Positions 17,788-26,854 of a stretch of DNA of 40,415 nt are shown piece after piece. The first letter of the stretch is position 1. Every line of letters begins with the position of its first letter. The stretch is from Clostridioides difficile (GTDB lineage Bacteria; Bacillota; Clostridia; Peptostreptococcales; Peptostreptococcaceae), in contig NZ_OEZH01000058.1 of NCBI RefSeq assembly GCF_900243075.1, positions 1 through 40,415 of the forward strand, read 5' to 3'. A program made the position numbers and the translations under genes. The notes beneath the pieces were generated by a model. It did not search any database. It had not been told where the DNA came from and saw only the letters and a program-made list of their open reading frames with translations.

Positions 17788-18336
17788 ATGATAAAAATAA
17801 CTACACCTGTAAGTGAGATTGATATAGCAAAATTAAATTGTGGAGATACAATTAGTTTGAGTGGTATACTTTATACAGCAAGAGATGCTGCTCATAAAAG
17901 ATTGATAGATTGTATAAATAAAGGTGAAGAATTACCCTTTGATGTATATGGTCAAGGAATATATTATGTGGGTCCTACCCCTACAAAGCCAGGAGAAGTT
18001 ATAGGTGCAGCTGGACCAACAACAAGTTATAGAATGGATGATTTGACTATACCTCTTTTGGAGAGAGGTCTTAGATTGATGATAGGTAAAGGAAAAAGAA
18101 GTGATGAAGTTATAGAAGGTATGCAAAAATATGGAGCGGTTTATCTTGCTGCAATAGGTGGAGCTGGAGCATATATCTCAAATTCAATAAAGTCATGTGA
18201 AATTATTGCATATGAAGATTTAGGGGCTGAAGCTATAAGAAAGATTGTAGTAGAAGACCTTAAGCTTACAGTAGCAATAGACAGCTATGGAAATAATATA
18301 TATGAGCAAGGTAGAGCAATTTATGAATGTAAATAA
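17788..18336 (+). CDS. fumB: Class I fumarate hydratase, beta subunit
   Basis: This is the C-terminal swivelling domain partner of the alpha subunit. The 182-residue protein has LNCGDTISLSGILYTARDAAHKRL, then GQGIYYVGPTPTKPGEVIGAAGPTTSYRMD (about 50-79), and KYGAVYLAAIGGAGAYISNSI, all conserved in the family. The TAGGAGGAAA ribosome site includes the stop of the alpha gene, so translation is coupled. The malic enzyme follows after 66 nt with its own AAGGAGGAAA. Confidence 0.94.
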   Translation: MIKITTPVSEIDIAKLNCGDTISLSGILYTARDAAHKRLIDCINKGEELPFDVYGQGIYYVGPTPTKPGEVIGAAGPTTSYRMDDLTIPLLERGLRLMIGKGKRSDEVIEGMQKYGAVYLAAIGGAGAYISNSIKSCEIIAYEDLGAEAIRKIVVEDLKLTVAIDSYGNNIYEQGRAIYECK

Positions 18337-18402
18337 AGTTTAGAAATTTATGTGAATATCAAAATTAAAAAATGGTTGTATATATTTTAAGGAGGAAAAT
18401 AA

Positions 18403-19584
18403 ATGTCTAAGGATTATGCAAAATTGGCATTAGAAATGCATGAAGTTAATAAAGGGAAAATAAATGTACAAAGCAAAGTAGAAATTAAAACTAAGGATGA
18501 TTTATCAACAGCATATACGCCAGGTGTTGCAGAACCTTGTTTAAAAATACATGAAAATCAAGAGGATGTTTATAGATACACTTCAAAAGGTAATCTAGTA
18601 GCAGTAGTCAGTGATGGAAGTGCTGTGCTTGGATTAGGTAACATAGGAGCTGAAGCATCTATACCTGTCATGGAAGGTAAGGCTATATTATTTAAACAAT
18701 TTGCAAATGTAGATGCTTTTCCGATTTGTTTAAAGACTACTGATGTAGATGAGATAGTTAAATCTGTGGAGTTGATGGAGCCTGTATTTGGAGGAATAAA
18801 TTTGGAAGACATATCTTCTCCAAGATGTTTTGAGATAGAAGAAAGATTAAAAAAATCTTTGAGTATACCTGTTTTTCATGATGACCAGCATGGAACAGCA
18901 ATAATAGTTGCAGCTGCTATAATAAATTCAATAAAATTGATTGAGAATAAAAAAATAGAAGATTTGGAAATAGTTATAAACGGAGCAGGAGCTGCTGGTA
19001 TAGCTATAGCAAAGATACTACTTAATATGAATGTTAAGAATATAATATTGTGTGATAGAAGTGGTGCATTGGAAGCTAGTATAGAAAATCTAAATTATGT
19101 TCAAAAAGAAATGTTAAAAGTAACAAATATAAGAAATGAAAAAGGTTCTTTAAAAGATATTATAAAAGGAAAAGATGTATTTATAGGTGTTTCAGGTCCA
19201 GGAGCTGTTACAAAGGAAATGGTTGAAAGTATGTCTGAAAAGCCAATAATATTAGCTATGGCAAACCCTACTCCAGAGATAATGCCAGAAGAAGCTAAAC
19301 TAGGTGGAGCATTCATAATGGGAACAGGTCGTTCAGATTTCCCTAATCAAGTCAATAATGTTTTGGCTTTCCCTGGAATATTTAGAGGTGCACTTGATGT
19401 TAAGGCTAAAGAAATTAATGAAGAGATGAAGATAGCCGCTGCATATGCAATTGCCAATACTATAAGCGATGAAGAAATATGCCCAGAGTATATATTGCCA
19501 GATGTATTTAATAAGAATGTAGTAAAAAATGTTGCTAAGGCAGTTAAAGAAGCAGCTATAAAAACTAAAGTAAATAGAATATAG
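18403..19584 (+). CDS. Malic enzyme (oxaloacetate-decarboxylating malate dehydrogenase)
   Basis: The enzyme converts malate to pyruvate and CO2 with reduction of NAD(P). At 393 residues it is the short bacterial form without a phosphotransacetylase-like tail. Visible blocks: the catalytic Tyr region STAYTPGVAEPC (about 31-42), SDGSAVLGLGNIGAEASIPVMEGKA, the metal-binding stretch GGINLEDISSPRCFEIE, FHDDQHGTA, and the cofactor fold VINGAGAAGIAIAK. With fumA and fumB it forms a fumarate to malate to pyruvate route. Cofactor preference cannot be fixed from sequence. The operon ends at the hairpin at 19621-19667. Confidence 0.94.
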   Translation: MSKDYAKLALEMHEVNKGKINVQSKVEIKTKDDLSTAYTPGVAEPCLKIHENQEDVYRYTSKGNLVAVVSDGSAVLGLGNIGAEASIPVMEGKAILFKQFANVDAFPICLKTTDVDEIVKSVELMEPVFGGINLEDISSPRCFEIEERLKKSLSIPVFHDDQHGTAIIVAAAIINSIKLIENKKIEDLEIVINGAGAAGIAIAKILLNMNVKNIILCDRSGALEASIENLNYVQKEMLKVTNIRNEKGSLKDIIKGKDVFIGVSGPGAVTKEMVESMSEKPIILAMANPTPEIMPEEAKLGGAFIMGTGRSDFPNQVNNVLAFPGIFRGALDVKAKEINEEMKIAAAYAIANTISDEEICPEYILPDVFNKNVVKNVAKAVKEAAIKTKVNRI

Positions 19585-19620
19585 TTTTTTATTAAATTAT
19601 TAAAAACTAAAAAATTATTA

Positions 19621-19667
19621 AAGACTAATGAAATTATGTCCAGTGGGGTGATTTTATTAGTCTTTTT
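19621..19667 (+). terminator. Terminator of the fumarase/malic enzyme operon
   Basis: AAGACTAAT at 19621-19629 pairs with ATTAGTCTT at 19656-19664 over a 26-base loop, followed by a T-rich stretch. It lies 36 bases after the malic enzyme stop. Confidence 0.65.
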
Positions 19668-19673
19668 ATTTTT

Positions 19674-19711
19674 AATATGACATAATAATGTCATATTAGT
19701 CTTGATATAAT
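19674..19711 (+). promoter_or_regulatory. Perfect inverted repeat overlapping a promoter
   Basis: AATATGACAT and ATGTCATATT form a perfect 10-bp dyad (19674-19697) with a four-base centre. A TATAAT lies at 19706-19711, so the dyad covers the place of the -35 box of the zinc-ribbon gene. The layout suits a repressor site. No run of T follows, so it is not a terminator. The regulator is unknown. Confidence 0.5.
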
Positions 19712-19757
19712 TTGAATATGGTTAGGAGCCAAAGAAAAATATAAGGAGTGATTTAAA

Positions 19758-20021
19758 ATGGAAGAAACTAAATTTTGCCAATGTTGTGCTATGCCAATGG
19801 GACAAACTGATGAATTATATGGGACAAATAAAGATGGAAGTAAAAGCACTGATTATTGTAGTTATTGTTTTAAAGACGGTGAGTTTACAGCTGATATAAG
19901 TATGGAAGAGATGATAGAAGTTTGTATTCCTCATATGATTCAAAGTAATAAGGATATGAGTGAAGATGAGGCAAGAACAATGATGAACAATTTCTTTCCA
20001 ACATTAAAACGCTGGAAATAA
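19758..20021 (+). CDS. Small putative zinc-ribbon protein
   Basis: The 87-residue cytoplasmic protein starts FCQCCAMPMG and has YCSYCFKDGEF around residues 34-44. The paired cysteines suggest one zinc-ribbon site. A C-terminal helix follows (MEEMIEVCIPHMIQSNKDMSEDEARTMM). This matches the small 'putative zinc ribbon' family seen in many Firmicutes; its role is unknown. It is a single gene with its own TATAAT and a perfect palindrome upstream, and a terminator at 20076-20108. AAGGAGTGATTT precedes the ATG. Confidence 0.85.
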   Translation: MEETKFCQCCAMPMGQTDELYGTNKDGSKSTDYCSYCFKDGEFTADISMEEMIEVCIPHMIQSNKDMSEDEARTMMNNFFPTLKRWK

Positions 20022-20075
20022 TTTTATGGAAAATTAGTTACATTCAGACCATGAAAAGTGGTGTTAACAATAAGT

Positions 20076-20108
20076 GGTGGTATGTTCTATAGCATACCAC
20101 CTGTTTTG
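20076..20108 (+). terminator. Terminator after the zinc-ribbon gene
   Basis: GGTGGTATG (20076-20084) pairs with CATACCACC (20093-20101) over an eight-base loop, followed by TGTTTTGTT. Confidence 0.75.
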
Positions 20109-20544
20109 TTGCTGGTAGTTCAGCTATTCTTGTATGCTTAAATATCTTCTCATCTCTCTTACTATTTCAAATTGTAAAATCTAAAATATGTTATTTATAT
20201 TCTGCTTCTCTATCCATGTCTTTTTCTACCTCAAGTCAAATTCCACTACAAAATCATCATTTTCAATTCGCTGTTTAATAGCATTAACAGATAAAGAGTT
20301 ATAAAATTTTCTATTTTTCGGATAAAATAATACAGGTCAAGCTGATTTCTAGCTACTTGGGATAGTGTATATATTGATGATAGTTGTAGGAGTAATACCA
20401 ACCATTAGACTGTTGATTTGTGTAGTCTTTTGTAAAAACATTTGTTTTAATATATTGAGTTTTTAAAAAAGTAAAATTATAATTATAATAAATTAAGTAT
20501 AATAACGTATTAGAAGTAAAAATAATTAAAATAGAGGTGATTAG
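20109..20544. other. Intergenic region with a possible decayed gene
   Basis: No intact gene is seen. Base composition is less AT-rich than other spacers here. A minus-strand open stretch at 20226-20336 looks like a fragment of a former gene and is listed separately. A TATAAT at 20498-20503, without a clear -35, could serve the following two-component operon. Confidence 0.4.
20226..20336 (-). pseudogene. Possible remnant of a decayed gene
   Basis: The minus strand reads YPKNRKFYNSLSVNAIKQRI and continues ENDDFVVEFDLR to a stop, with an in-frame stop at the other end and no start codon or ribosome site. The mixed, non-repetitive residue content looks like real protein rather than chance AT-rich translation. 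No family is recognised. Confidence 0.25.
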
Positions 20545-21228
20545 ATGAGTAGTATCTTGTTAGTTGAAGATGATTTAAGCTTAATATATGGATTAGAATT
20601 CTCTATACAAAAAAGTGGATTTAGTATAGACATAGCAAGGACAGTAAAAGAAGCTATGCAAATGTATGAGAAAAAAAATTATGACTTATTGCTTTTAGAT
20701 GTATCCCTACCTGATGGTAATGGATTTCAGATTTGCGAGAAAGTACGAGAGGTTTCTAATATACCCATTATATTTTTGACTGCTTCAGATGAAGAGGTAA
20801 ATGTAGTAATGGGGCTTGATATGGGTGGAGATGATTATATAACAAAACCTTTTAAATTAAATGAATTAATTTCAAGAATAAAAGCCTTACTTAGACGTTA
20901 TAATGTTGCAAATAATGTAACTGAATTAAGTTCAAATAATATTACTATTAAACTACTTGAAAATCGTGTTTTTAAAGGTGAATTTGAGGTAGAACTTACC
21001 ACAGCAGAATATAAATTATTGTCCTTATTTATGAAAAATAAAAATATTGTGCTTACTAGAAAAAACATATTGGACAAGTTATGGGATGGAAATGGTAGCT
21101 TTATAGATGACAATACATTATCCGTATATGTAAGACGATTGAGAAATAAAATTGAAGATAATCCTGAAAATCCTAAGTTTCTATTGACTGTTAGAAGAAT
21201 GGGCTATAAATGGAATGTAATTAAGTGA
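20545..21228 (+). CDS. OmpR-family response regulator
   Basis: The 227-residue regulator has a receiver domain (1-115) with acidic pocket E8-D9-D10, phosphoacceptor D52 in LLLLDVSLPDG, and switch Lys in ITKPF. A winged-helix DNA-binding domain follows (about 130-225: LTTAEYKLLSLFMKN, DDNTLSVYVRRLRNKIE). The kinase gene starts 10 nt after it, and an ABC transporter with FtsX-like permease follows. Such sets commonly sense cell-envelope peptides or antibiotics and control the adjacent transporter, so that is the likely target. AGAGGTGATTAG precedes the ATG. Confidence 0.93.
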   Translation: MSSILLVEDDLSLIYGLEFSIQKSGFSIDIARTVKEAMQMYEKKNYDLLLLDVSLPDGNGFQICEKVREVSNIPIIFLTASDEEVNVVMGLDMGGDDYITKPFKLNELISRIKALLRRYNVANNVTELSSNNITIKLLENRVFKGEFEVELTTAEYKLLSLFMKNKNIVLTRKNILDKLWDGNGSFIDDNTLSVYVRRLRNKIEDNPENPKFLLTVRRMGYKWNVIK

Positions 21229-21238
21229 GGGTATTAAT

Positions 21239-22480
21239 ATGAAGATATTTTCTAATAAAGATATAAAAATATTTTTTTTAATGGTTATATCTATTTTAGT
21301 ATTGTTTATTATAGTAGGACAAATAATGGTTATAAGTATAACCAACAATTATAAAAAAACGTTGATAGAACATGATTATAATATAGCCGGATACTTATAT
21401 AGTATAGGTGTTGATAAATCCAAAATACCATCAACATTTGTTACACATGAAAATAAATATATTTTAAAAGGACAAGAAATCCTAAATACAGCTGGATATG
21501 ATTTTGATACAGATGTTAGCTTTATGCCAAGTGTAAAATTGTTTCAAAGTAAATATATAAAAACTATGTATATCTATTTGTTAGTATTTTTTACTATGAT
21601 TATTTTTATACTATACATGTATTTTTTTAGGCAACAAAATAAGATAGAAGAGGCTAGTTATAAAATTGATTCATTTATGAATGGAAATATAAATGAAAGA
21701 CTAAATACATATGAAGAAGGCAGTTTATCAAAATTATTTAGTTCAATAGATGTTATGTCAACATCTTTAAATACACATATATTAAAAGAAAAACAAAATA
21801 AAGAATTTCTTAAAAATACAATTTCAGATATATCGCATCAATTAAAAACTCCACTTACAGCTTTAATAATGTACAATCAGATATTACAGGAAGAAAGTCA
21901 TAATAGTGATGTTGTTGAAGCTTTTGTACAAAAAAGTCAAAGTGAACTAGAACGTATTGAAATATTGATAAAGAATTTATTAAAAATTACAAAAATAGAT
22001 TCAAAAACAATAATTCTCAATAAAAATAATGTTAATCTTAAAAGTTTGATTACCAAAATTTTGTATAGCTTTGAAACTAGAGCAGAAAAAGAAGGAAAGA
22101 GTATTTTTATAAATGGTTCAGAAAATACATCATTATTTTGTGATTATGAATGGATGTCAGAGGCTTTAAGTAATCTTATAAAGAATGCGTTAGATAATAC
22201 AAAAGAGAATGATAAAATAACGATAGAGTGGCTTGAGACACCTATAACCACCATTGTTTCAGTTAAAGATACTGGAAATGGAATTCATGTTGAGGATATA
22301 CATCATATCTTTAAAAGGTTTTATAGAAGTAAGTTTTTAAAAGATAGTCAAGGTCTAGGATTGGGATTACCACTGGTTAAATCTATTGTAGAACAACATA
22401 ATGGTACTATTTCTGTAGAAAGCAAACTATCACAAGGAAGCACATTTACTCTAAGCTTTTTAAAGCTTACTAATATGTAA
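21239..22480 (+). CDS. Sensor histidine kinase partner
   Basis: The 413-residue membrane kinase has a TM segment about 9-33, a short external loop of about 65 residues, and a second TM about 101-124. A HAMP-like linker leads to the dimerisation helix with phosphoacceptor H200 in ISDISHQLKTPLTAL. The ATPase domain has N-box NLIKNALDNT, G1 VKDTGNGI, F-box IFKRFYRS and G2 GLGLGLPLVKSI. All kinase motifs are intact. It pairs with the regulator just upstream and precedes the ABC transporter it probably serves. The ligand is unknown; the small sensor loop offers little room for an independent binding domain. Confidence 0.93.
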   Translation: MKIFSNKDIKIFFLMVISILVLFIIVGQIMVISITNNYKKTLIEHDYNIAGYLYSIGVDKSKIPSTFVTHENKYILKGQEILNTAGYDFDTDVSFMPSVKLFQSKYIKTMYIYLLVFFTMIIFILYMYFFRQQNKIEEASYKIDSFMNGNINERLNTYEEGSLSKLFSSIDVMSTSLNTHILKEKQNKEFLKNTISDISHQLKTPLTALIMYNQILQEESHNSDVVEAFVQKSQSELERIEILIKNLLKITKIDSKTIILNKNNVNLKSLITKILYSFETRAEKEGKSIFINGSENTSLFCDYEWMSEALSNLIKNALDNTKENDKITIEWLETPITTIVSVKDTGNGIHVEDIHHIFKRFYRSKFLKDSQGLGLGLPLVKSIVEQHNGTISVESKLSQGSTFTLSFLKLTNM

Positions 22481-22552
22481 GATAAGATACATCTTGTAGT
22501 AAGATAGATGGATTATTATTATATTAATCAAGTTAGAAAGGTGAGAGAGCAA

Positions 22553-23236
22553 ATGGATATTCTTGTAGTTAATAATTTATGTAAAACATATGGAAGTGGA
22601 TATACAAAAGTGGAAGCATTGAAAGATGTATCATTTACAGTTTCAAAAGGCGAATTTGTGACTGTAGTTGGAGAATCTGGTTCTGGAAAGAGTACGCTAT
22701 TAAATCTCTTGGGAGGTCTTGATACTCCAACATCAGGGAAGATATTTATTGATGGTAAAGAACTATGTTCAATGAAAGAGGAGAAACAGACTATTTTTAG
22801 ACGTCGTAACATAGGGTTTATCTTTCAGTCATATAACCTTATACCAGAATTAACTGTGGAACAAAATATAATATTCCCTTTGCTACTGGATTATAAAAAA
22901 CCAGATACTATTTATCTAGATGAAGTATTGACAATTTTAGGTCTTAAAGATAGAAAAAATCATCTTCCAAATCAATTATCTGGTGGTCAGCAACAAAGAG
23001 TTGCAATTGGAAGGGCTTTGATTACAAAGCCATCAATTATATTAGCAGATGAGCCAACAGGAAATCTTGACAGTAAAAATAGTAAAGATGTAATTGCACT
23101 TTTAAAAGTGACTGCAGAAAAGTATAATCAAACCATTATCATGATAACTCATAATACGAATATAGCTTCTACAGCAGATAGAATACTACAGGTTTCTGAT
23201 GGAGTGCTTACAGACCTGGGGGTGAATAGAGAATGA
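22553..23236 (+). CDS. ABC transporter ATPase (MacB/LolD type)
   Basis: The 227-residue ATPase has Walker A GESGSGKST (about 37-45), Q-loop FIFQSYNLIPELTVEQN, signature LSGGQQQR, Walker B IILADEPTGNLDS and switch His in MITHN. The ADEPTGNLD form is typical of the MacB/LolD/FtsE group, which powers FtsX-type permeases. ATG 22553 is chosen: AAAGGTGA at 22537-22544 gives an eight-base gap. An in-frame ATG at 22508 has no ribosome site. The stop overlaps the permease start as ATGA. Confidence 0.94.
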   Translation: MDILVVNNLCKTYGSGYTKVEALKDVSFTVSKGEFVTVVGESGSGKSTLLNLLGGLDTPTSGKIFIDGKELCSMKEEKQTIFRRRNIGFIFQSYNLIPELTVEQNIIFPLLLDYKKPDTIYLDEVLTILGLKDRKNHLPNQLSGGQQQRVAIGRALITKPSIILADEPTGNLDSKNSKDVIALLKVTAEKYNQTIIMITHNTNIASTADRILQVSDGVLTDLGVNRE

Positions 23237-25557
23237 GAAGCTATTTAGAACTAGTACCACAGTATGCAAAAGTACATAAGAAAAAAAATAGGACTACACT
23301 TTTATGTATTATTATTGCTGTATGCTTAGTTACTGCTATTTTTGGGCTTGCAGATATGGCTATACAATGTCAAAAGATACAATTTATTAAAGATGATGGA
23401 AATTGGCACATAGTAATTAAAAATCTTGATGAAAAGTCTATATCAGAAATAAATAGTAGAGTAGATATAGCTCACCATGGTAGGGGGCAAGTCGTTGACA
23501 ATGGAGAGTTTAAATCAAAGGAAATATTGATACAAGGTTTAGATGAAGAATTAGCAAAACAATTTAGCTTAGAAATAATAAAGGGTCGTTATCCTATTGG
23601 GGAGAATGAAACTTTAATAGATGAGGATGCAGTTGAAAGATTTAATCTAAAAATAGGGGATTTTATTAAAATAAAATTAGCAGATGGTAGAAATAAAAAT
23701 TATAAGATAGTAGGTGAATATTCATCAATATCAAGCTTAAGAGCTACAGATAAGCATGGATTAATACTTTCAATATTGGGTACACAAGCTATCAAAAAAT
23801 CAGAAACATACGATTATTATATTACATTTAAAGAAAAGGCTAATATTAGAAAAGCTACTTCTGATATTAAAAATACCTTCAATTTAAGTGATAAACAAAT
23901 TGGTAAAAATGAAAGATTACTTTCTATCATAGGTCAAGGTGACTCTGACTTTTCTAAACCACTGTATTTAACAGCAGGATTACTTTTTGTACTTGTTTTA
24001 GTAGCAAGTATTATCATGATATATAATAGTTTCAACATGAGTGTGATTGAGAGAATTAAATTTTTTGGTCTGTTACGTTGTCTAGGGGCATCAAAACATC
24101 AAGTTAAAAAATTTGTTGTTTTAGAAAGTTTAATTTTAAGTGTAAAAGCTATTCCAATAGGTCTAGTGTTAGGAAGTATTGTAACTATTATATCATCTAT
24201 ATTTCTTAAACATGTTAATGAGTTATTCAGCTCGATGCCAATAAAAGTTAGTTTTATTGGGATTGCATTTGGAATAATTGTAGGATTTTTAACTGTGATA
24301 TTATCAGCTATTGTTCCAGCAAAAAAAGCTTCTCGTGTATCTCCGCTTAGTGCTGTACGTGGGAATCTGATGTCCAAAGAAATTTTAAACAATGGAAAGA
24401 CAAGTAAAGTTGCAAATACAGGAAGTTCTAAAATTGAGATTGCTATGGGATTAAATCATGCTTTTTCAAGAAAGAAATCTTTTGTACTTATGACTTCTTC
24501 ATTTGCTATTAGTATTATACTATTTTTAGGGTTTAGTGTGTTTATAGATCTTATGTATCAAGGGCTTAAGCCTATGAAGCCAGAAGCCTCTCATATATCT
24601 ATTGTTGAACCTAATTTTAGGTCTATTTTAACCAAGGAAGATATTAATGAAATAAGTAATATCAAAGGAATAAAGAAAGTATATGGTAGAATGGTGACAG
24701 ATGTAGAAGCTATATATAATGGGAAGAAGACAAAATCACAGTTAATTTCTTATGAAAAGAATCAATTTCATTGGGCAAAAAAATATCTATTAAAAGGAGA
24801 AATTAATGAAGATAAATTACAGTCAGAAAATATTGCTTTAGTAGAAGAGGGGCATGGATTTGACATAGGAGATAAGATATATATTAAAGATGGAAATTCT
24901 GAAAAAGATTTAAAGGTAGGAGGTATACTTTCCTCAATTCCATTTGATGCTAAAGATGAATATATTGGAAATATTATAACATCTGAAAATACTTTTACAA
25001 CTATAACAGGTATAAAGAATTATATAATAATTGACACTCAAGTTGATAAAAATGCTCCTAGAGATTTAATTGAAAATATAAGAAGTGTAGTAGATGATAA
25101 TTTAGAGGTTAGAGATAAAAGACAAAGTAACTTTGAGGTCAAAAATTCGTTTTATACTATGGCAACATTTGTATATGGATTTGTGTTTATTATTGCGATT
25201 ATAAGCATGTTTAATATCATAAATAGCATGAATATAAGTGTTACAAGTAGAAAGAATTACTATGGTATTATGCGTGCAGTAGGTATATCCAACAAACAAT
25301 TAAGAAAAATGGTGATAGTAGAGGCAAGTTCATATGCAGTGAGTGGCTGTTTATTAGGTAGCATACTAGGGTTAATGTTACATAGGTATATGTTTATATC
25401 ATTAGTAAGCTCAATGTTTCATTTAGAGTGGCAAATACCTTCTAATCTGCTACTTATCACTGTACTAACTATGATAATAATAACTCTACTATCAGTAAGA
25501 AAACCAATTAAAAAGATTTGTGAACTAGATATAATAGATTCAATAAATGCACAATAA
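23233..25557 (+). CDS. FtsX-family ABC transporter permease, duplicated (about 8 TM)
   Basis: The 774-residue permease has two similar halves. Each has one TM segment (about 20-42 and 415-440), a large external MacB-like domain of about 200 residues, and three TM segments (about 243-375 and 645-765). Family sequence is seen in VIERIKFFGLLRCLGASKHQVKKFVVLESL and again in SVTSRKNYYGIMRAVGISNKQLRKMVIVEAS, the coupling-helix region of each FtsX domain. The layout resembles LolE-like or two-domain FtsX permeases rather than the 10-TM BceB. Such transporters work on lipids, lipoproteins or peptides at the membrane rather than by classical export. It shares the ATGA overlap with its ATPase and closes the two-component/ABC operon. 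Confidence 0.92.
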   Translation: MRSYLELVPQYAKVHKKKNRTTLLCIIIAVCLVTAIFGLADMAIQCQKIQFIKDDGNWHIVIKNLDEKSISEINSRVDIAHHGRGQVVDNGEFKSKEILIQGLDEELAKQFSLEIIKGRYPIGENETLIDEDAVERFNLKIGDFIKIKLADGRNKNYKIVGEYSSISSLRATDKHGLILSILGTQAIKKSETYDYYITFKEKANIRKATSDIKNTFNLSDKQIGKNERLLSIIGQGDSDFSKPLYLTAGLLFVLVLVASIIMIYNSFNMSVIERIKFFGLLRCLGASKHQVKKFVVLESLILSVKAIPIGLVLGSIVTIISSIFLKHVNELFSSMPIKVSFIGIAFGIIVGFLTVILSAIVPAKKASRVSPLSAVRGNLMSKEILNNGKTSKVANTGSSKIEIAMGLNHAFSRKKSFVLMTSSFAISIILFLGFSVFIDLMYQGLKPMKPEASHISIVEPNFRSILTKEDINEISNIKGIKKVYGRMVTDVEAIYNGKKTKSQLISYEKNQFHWAKKYLLKGEINEDKLQSENIALVEEGHGFDIGDKIYIKDGNSEKDLKVGGILSSIPFDAKDEYIGNIITSENTFTTITGIKNYIIIDTQVDKNAPRDLIENIRSVVDDNLEVRDKRQSNFEVKNSFYTMATFVYGFVFIIAIISMFNIINSMNISVTSRKNYYGIMRAVGISNKQLRKMVIVEASSYAVSGCLLGSILGLMLHRYMFISLVSSMFHLEWQIPSNLLLITVLTMIIITLLSVRKPIKKICELDIIDSINAQ

Positions 25558-25580
25558 ATATGGCTATTAATTTAAATTAA

Positions 25581-25633
25581 AAAAACGAAGCAAATATAAA
25601 ATAGAAAATATTTTTCATTTTTGCTTCGTTTTT
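25581..25633. terminator. Bidirectional terminator between the permease and cvfB
   Basis: AAAAACGAAGCAAA (25581-25594) pairs with its exact complement at 25620-25633. The stem has A-runs on one side and T-runs on the other, so it can stop transcription from both convergent genes. Confidence 0.85.
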
Positions 25634-25736
25634 TATATTATAAAATTTTTATTTTGTTACAAAATTTATATAAAGATAATGTAAATATAAACATTATATG
25701 ACAGTATGAGCATTTAAATTAAATATTTTAAATACT

Positions 25737-26579
25737 CTACTTTAGATAAGTTCCTTCTTCATCTTGATAAATTAATCCTTTTTTCATGAGCACTCCAAGA
25801 GCTCGTTTAAAATTTTTCTTACTTGAATTAAATAAGATAGAAATATCTTTAGGGTCAGACTTATCATTAAATCTCATATATCCATCAGAACCTTCTAAAT
25901 AACTTAAAATCTTATTTTCTAAAGTATCAAGTTCATCTTTTCTATTTCCTCTAGGAGAAAGCCCTAACTTACCATCATCATATATTTTTATAACATGCAA
26001 GTTTTCAAGAACATCACCAGCTTTTAATTCAGTAAAGTACTCATTATGAAGGATTACACCAGCATATTTATTATCTACACATATCATTGCAGAGTTATTA
26101 GTTTGGAATCCATATACAACTCCAGTTACAATATCTCCAACATTATAAGTATGGTCTGTTAATAAGTATGAATCTATATCTGTAGTTGCGGCAATTCTTT
26201 CACTTTTGTCTAAATATATATAAAATAAATACTTTTCATCTCTAAACAATGGATAAGTCTTAGCCTTAAAAGGAACTAGTATGTCTTTAGGAAGTCCCAT
26301 ATCTATAAAAGTCCCAATATCTGTATTATCAACTACTTTCAAATGTGCTACATCTCCAACCTTAGCTAAAGGAGGTATTAAAGTTGCAGCAGTTCTGTCA
26401 TCAGAATCCTTAAATATGAAAGCATCTACTTCATCACCTATATTTATTTCATTTTTTCCAATCAATCTGTTATGAAGAAGTATATCATCCTTTGTGTTAT
26501 TAGTTTGTCCATCCAAAAAATATCCAAATTCAGTTTTTCTTTTTACTGTAAGTTTATTAAAATCACCTATTTTTATCAA
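25737..26579 (-). CDS. cvfB: CvfB/YitL-like S1-domain RNA-binding protein
   Basis: CvfB proteins bind RNA through S1-like domains and influence virulence gene expression in staphylococci; the clostridial role is untested. The 280-residue protein has S1-like repeats, including GDFNKLTVKRKTEFGYFLD, VGDVAHLKVVDNTDIGTFIDMGLPKDILVP and YNVGDIVTGVVYGFQTNNSAMICVDN. It ends in a winged-helix-like region (KNFKRALGVLMKKGLIYQDEEGTYLK). The start is TTG at 26577-26579 on the complement: the nearby ATG is in another frame and stops after four codons. GAGAGG lies 11 bases upstream. It is convergent with the ABC permease. Confidence 0.88.
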   Translation of the reverse strand: MIKIGDFNKLTVKRKTEFGYFLDGQTNNTKDDILLHNRLIGKNEINIGDEVDAFIFKDSDDRTAATLIPPLAKVGDVAHLKVVDNTDIGTFIDMGLPKDILVPFKAKTYPLFRDEKYLFYIYLDKSERIAATTDIDSYLLTDHTYNVGDIVTGVVYGFQTNNSAMICVDNKYAGVILHNEYFTELKAGDVLENLHVIKIYDDGKLGLSPRGNRKDELDTLENKILSYLEGSDGYMRFNDKSDPKDISILFNSSKKNFKRALGVLMKKGLIYQDEEGTYLK

Positions 26580-26618
26580 ATTAAAATCATCCTCTCATTT
26601 TATATTTATAATTTAGCC

Positions 26619-26646
26619 ATAATATACTTATGTAGTAGTTTGTCAC
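26619..26646 (-). promoter_or_regulatory. Probable promoter of cvfB
   Basis: On the complement, GTGACA (26641-26646) and TATTAT (26619-26624) are separated by 16 bp and lie 40 bp before the TTG start. Confidence 0.45.
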
Positions 26647-26796
26647 AGTATCTATATTAGTATTAGTGAAATTTACAATAAATAATGTAGTTATTTATGT
26701 ATTTTTCAATTCTCTAGCTTCTTATATAGTATAAACTCCAATTTCTTTTTTGTCTTTAGGTTTTACTAAAATTTTTACAAAATAAGTTAAAAACTA

Positions 26797-26825
26797 TTGA
26801 AATAAAATTTCTTTTAAAGTATAAT
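26797..26825 (+). promoter_or_regulatory. Promoter of the nagR-nagA-nagB operon
   Basis: TTGAAA (26797-26802) and TATAAT (26820-26825) with a 17-bp spacer form a near-consensus vegetative promoter. The first operator palindrome begins at the last base of the -10 box. Confidence 0.85.
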
Positions 26826-26854
26826 TGGTATATACCAAAATTGGTATATACCAT
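26825..26854. promoter_or_regulatory. Tandem operator palindromes for NagR
   Basis: TTGGTATATACCAA (26825-26838) is a perfect 14-bp palindrome. TGGTATATACCA (26842-26853) is a second copy, centre-to-centre 16 bp. GntR/HutC regulators of this group bind GGTxTAxACC-like dyads, so these are probably autoregulatory NagR sites that block the promoter just upstream. Confidence 0.85.
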
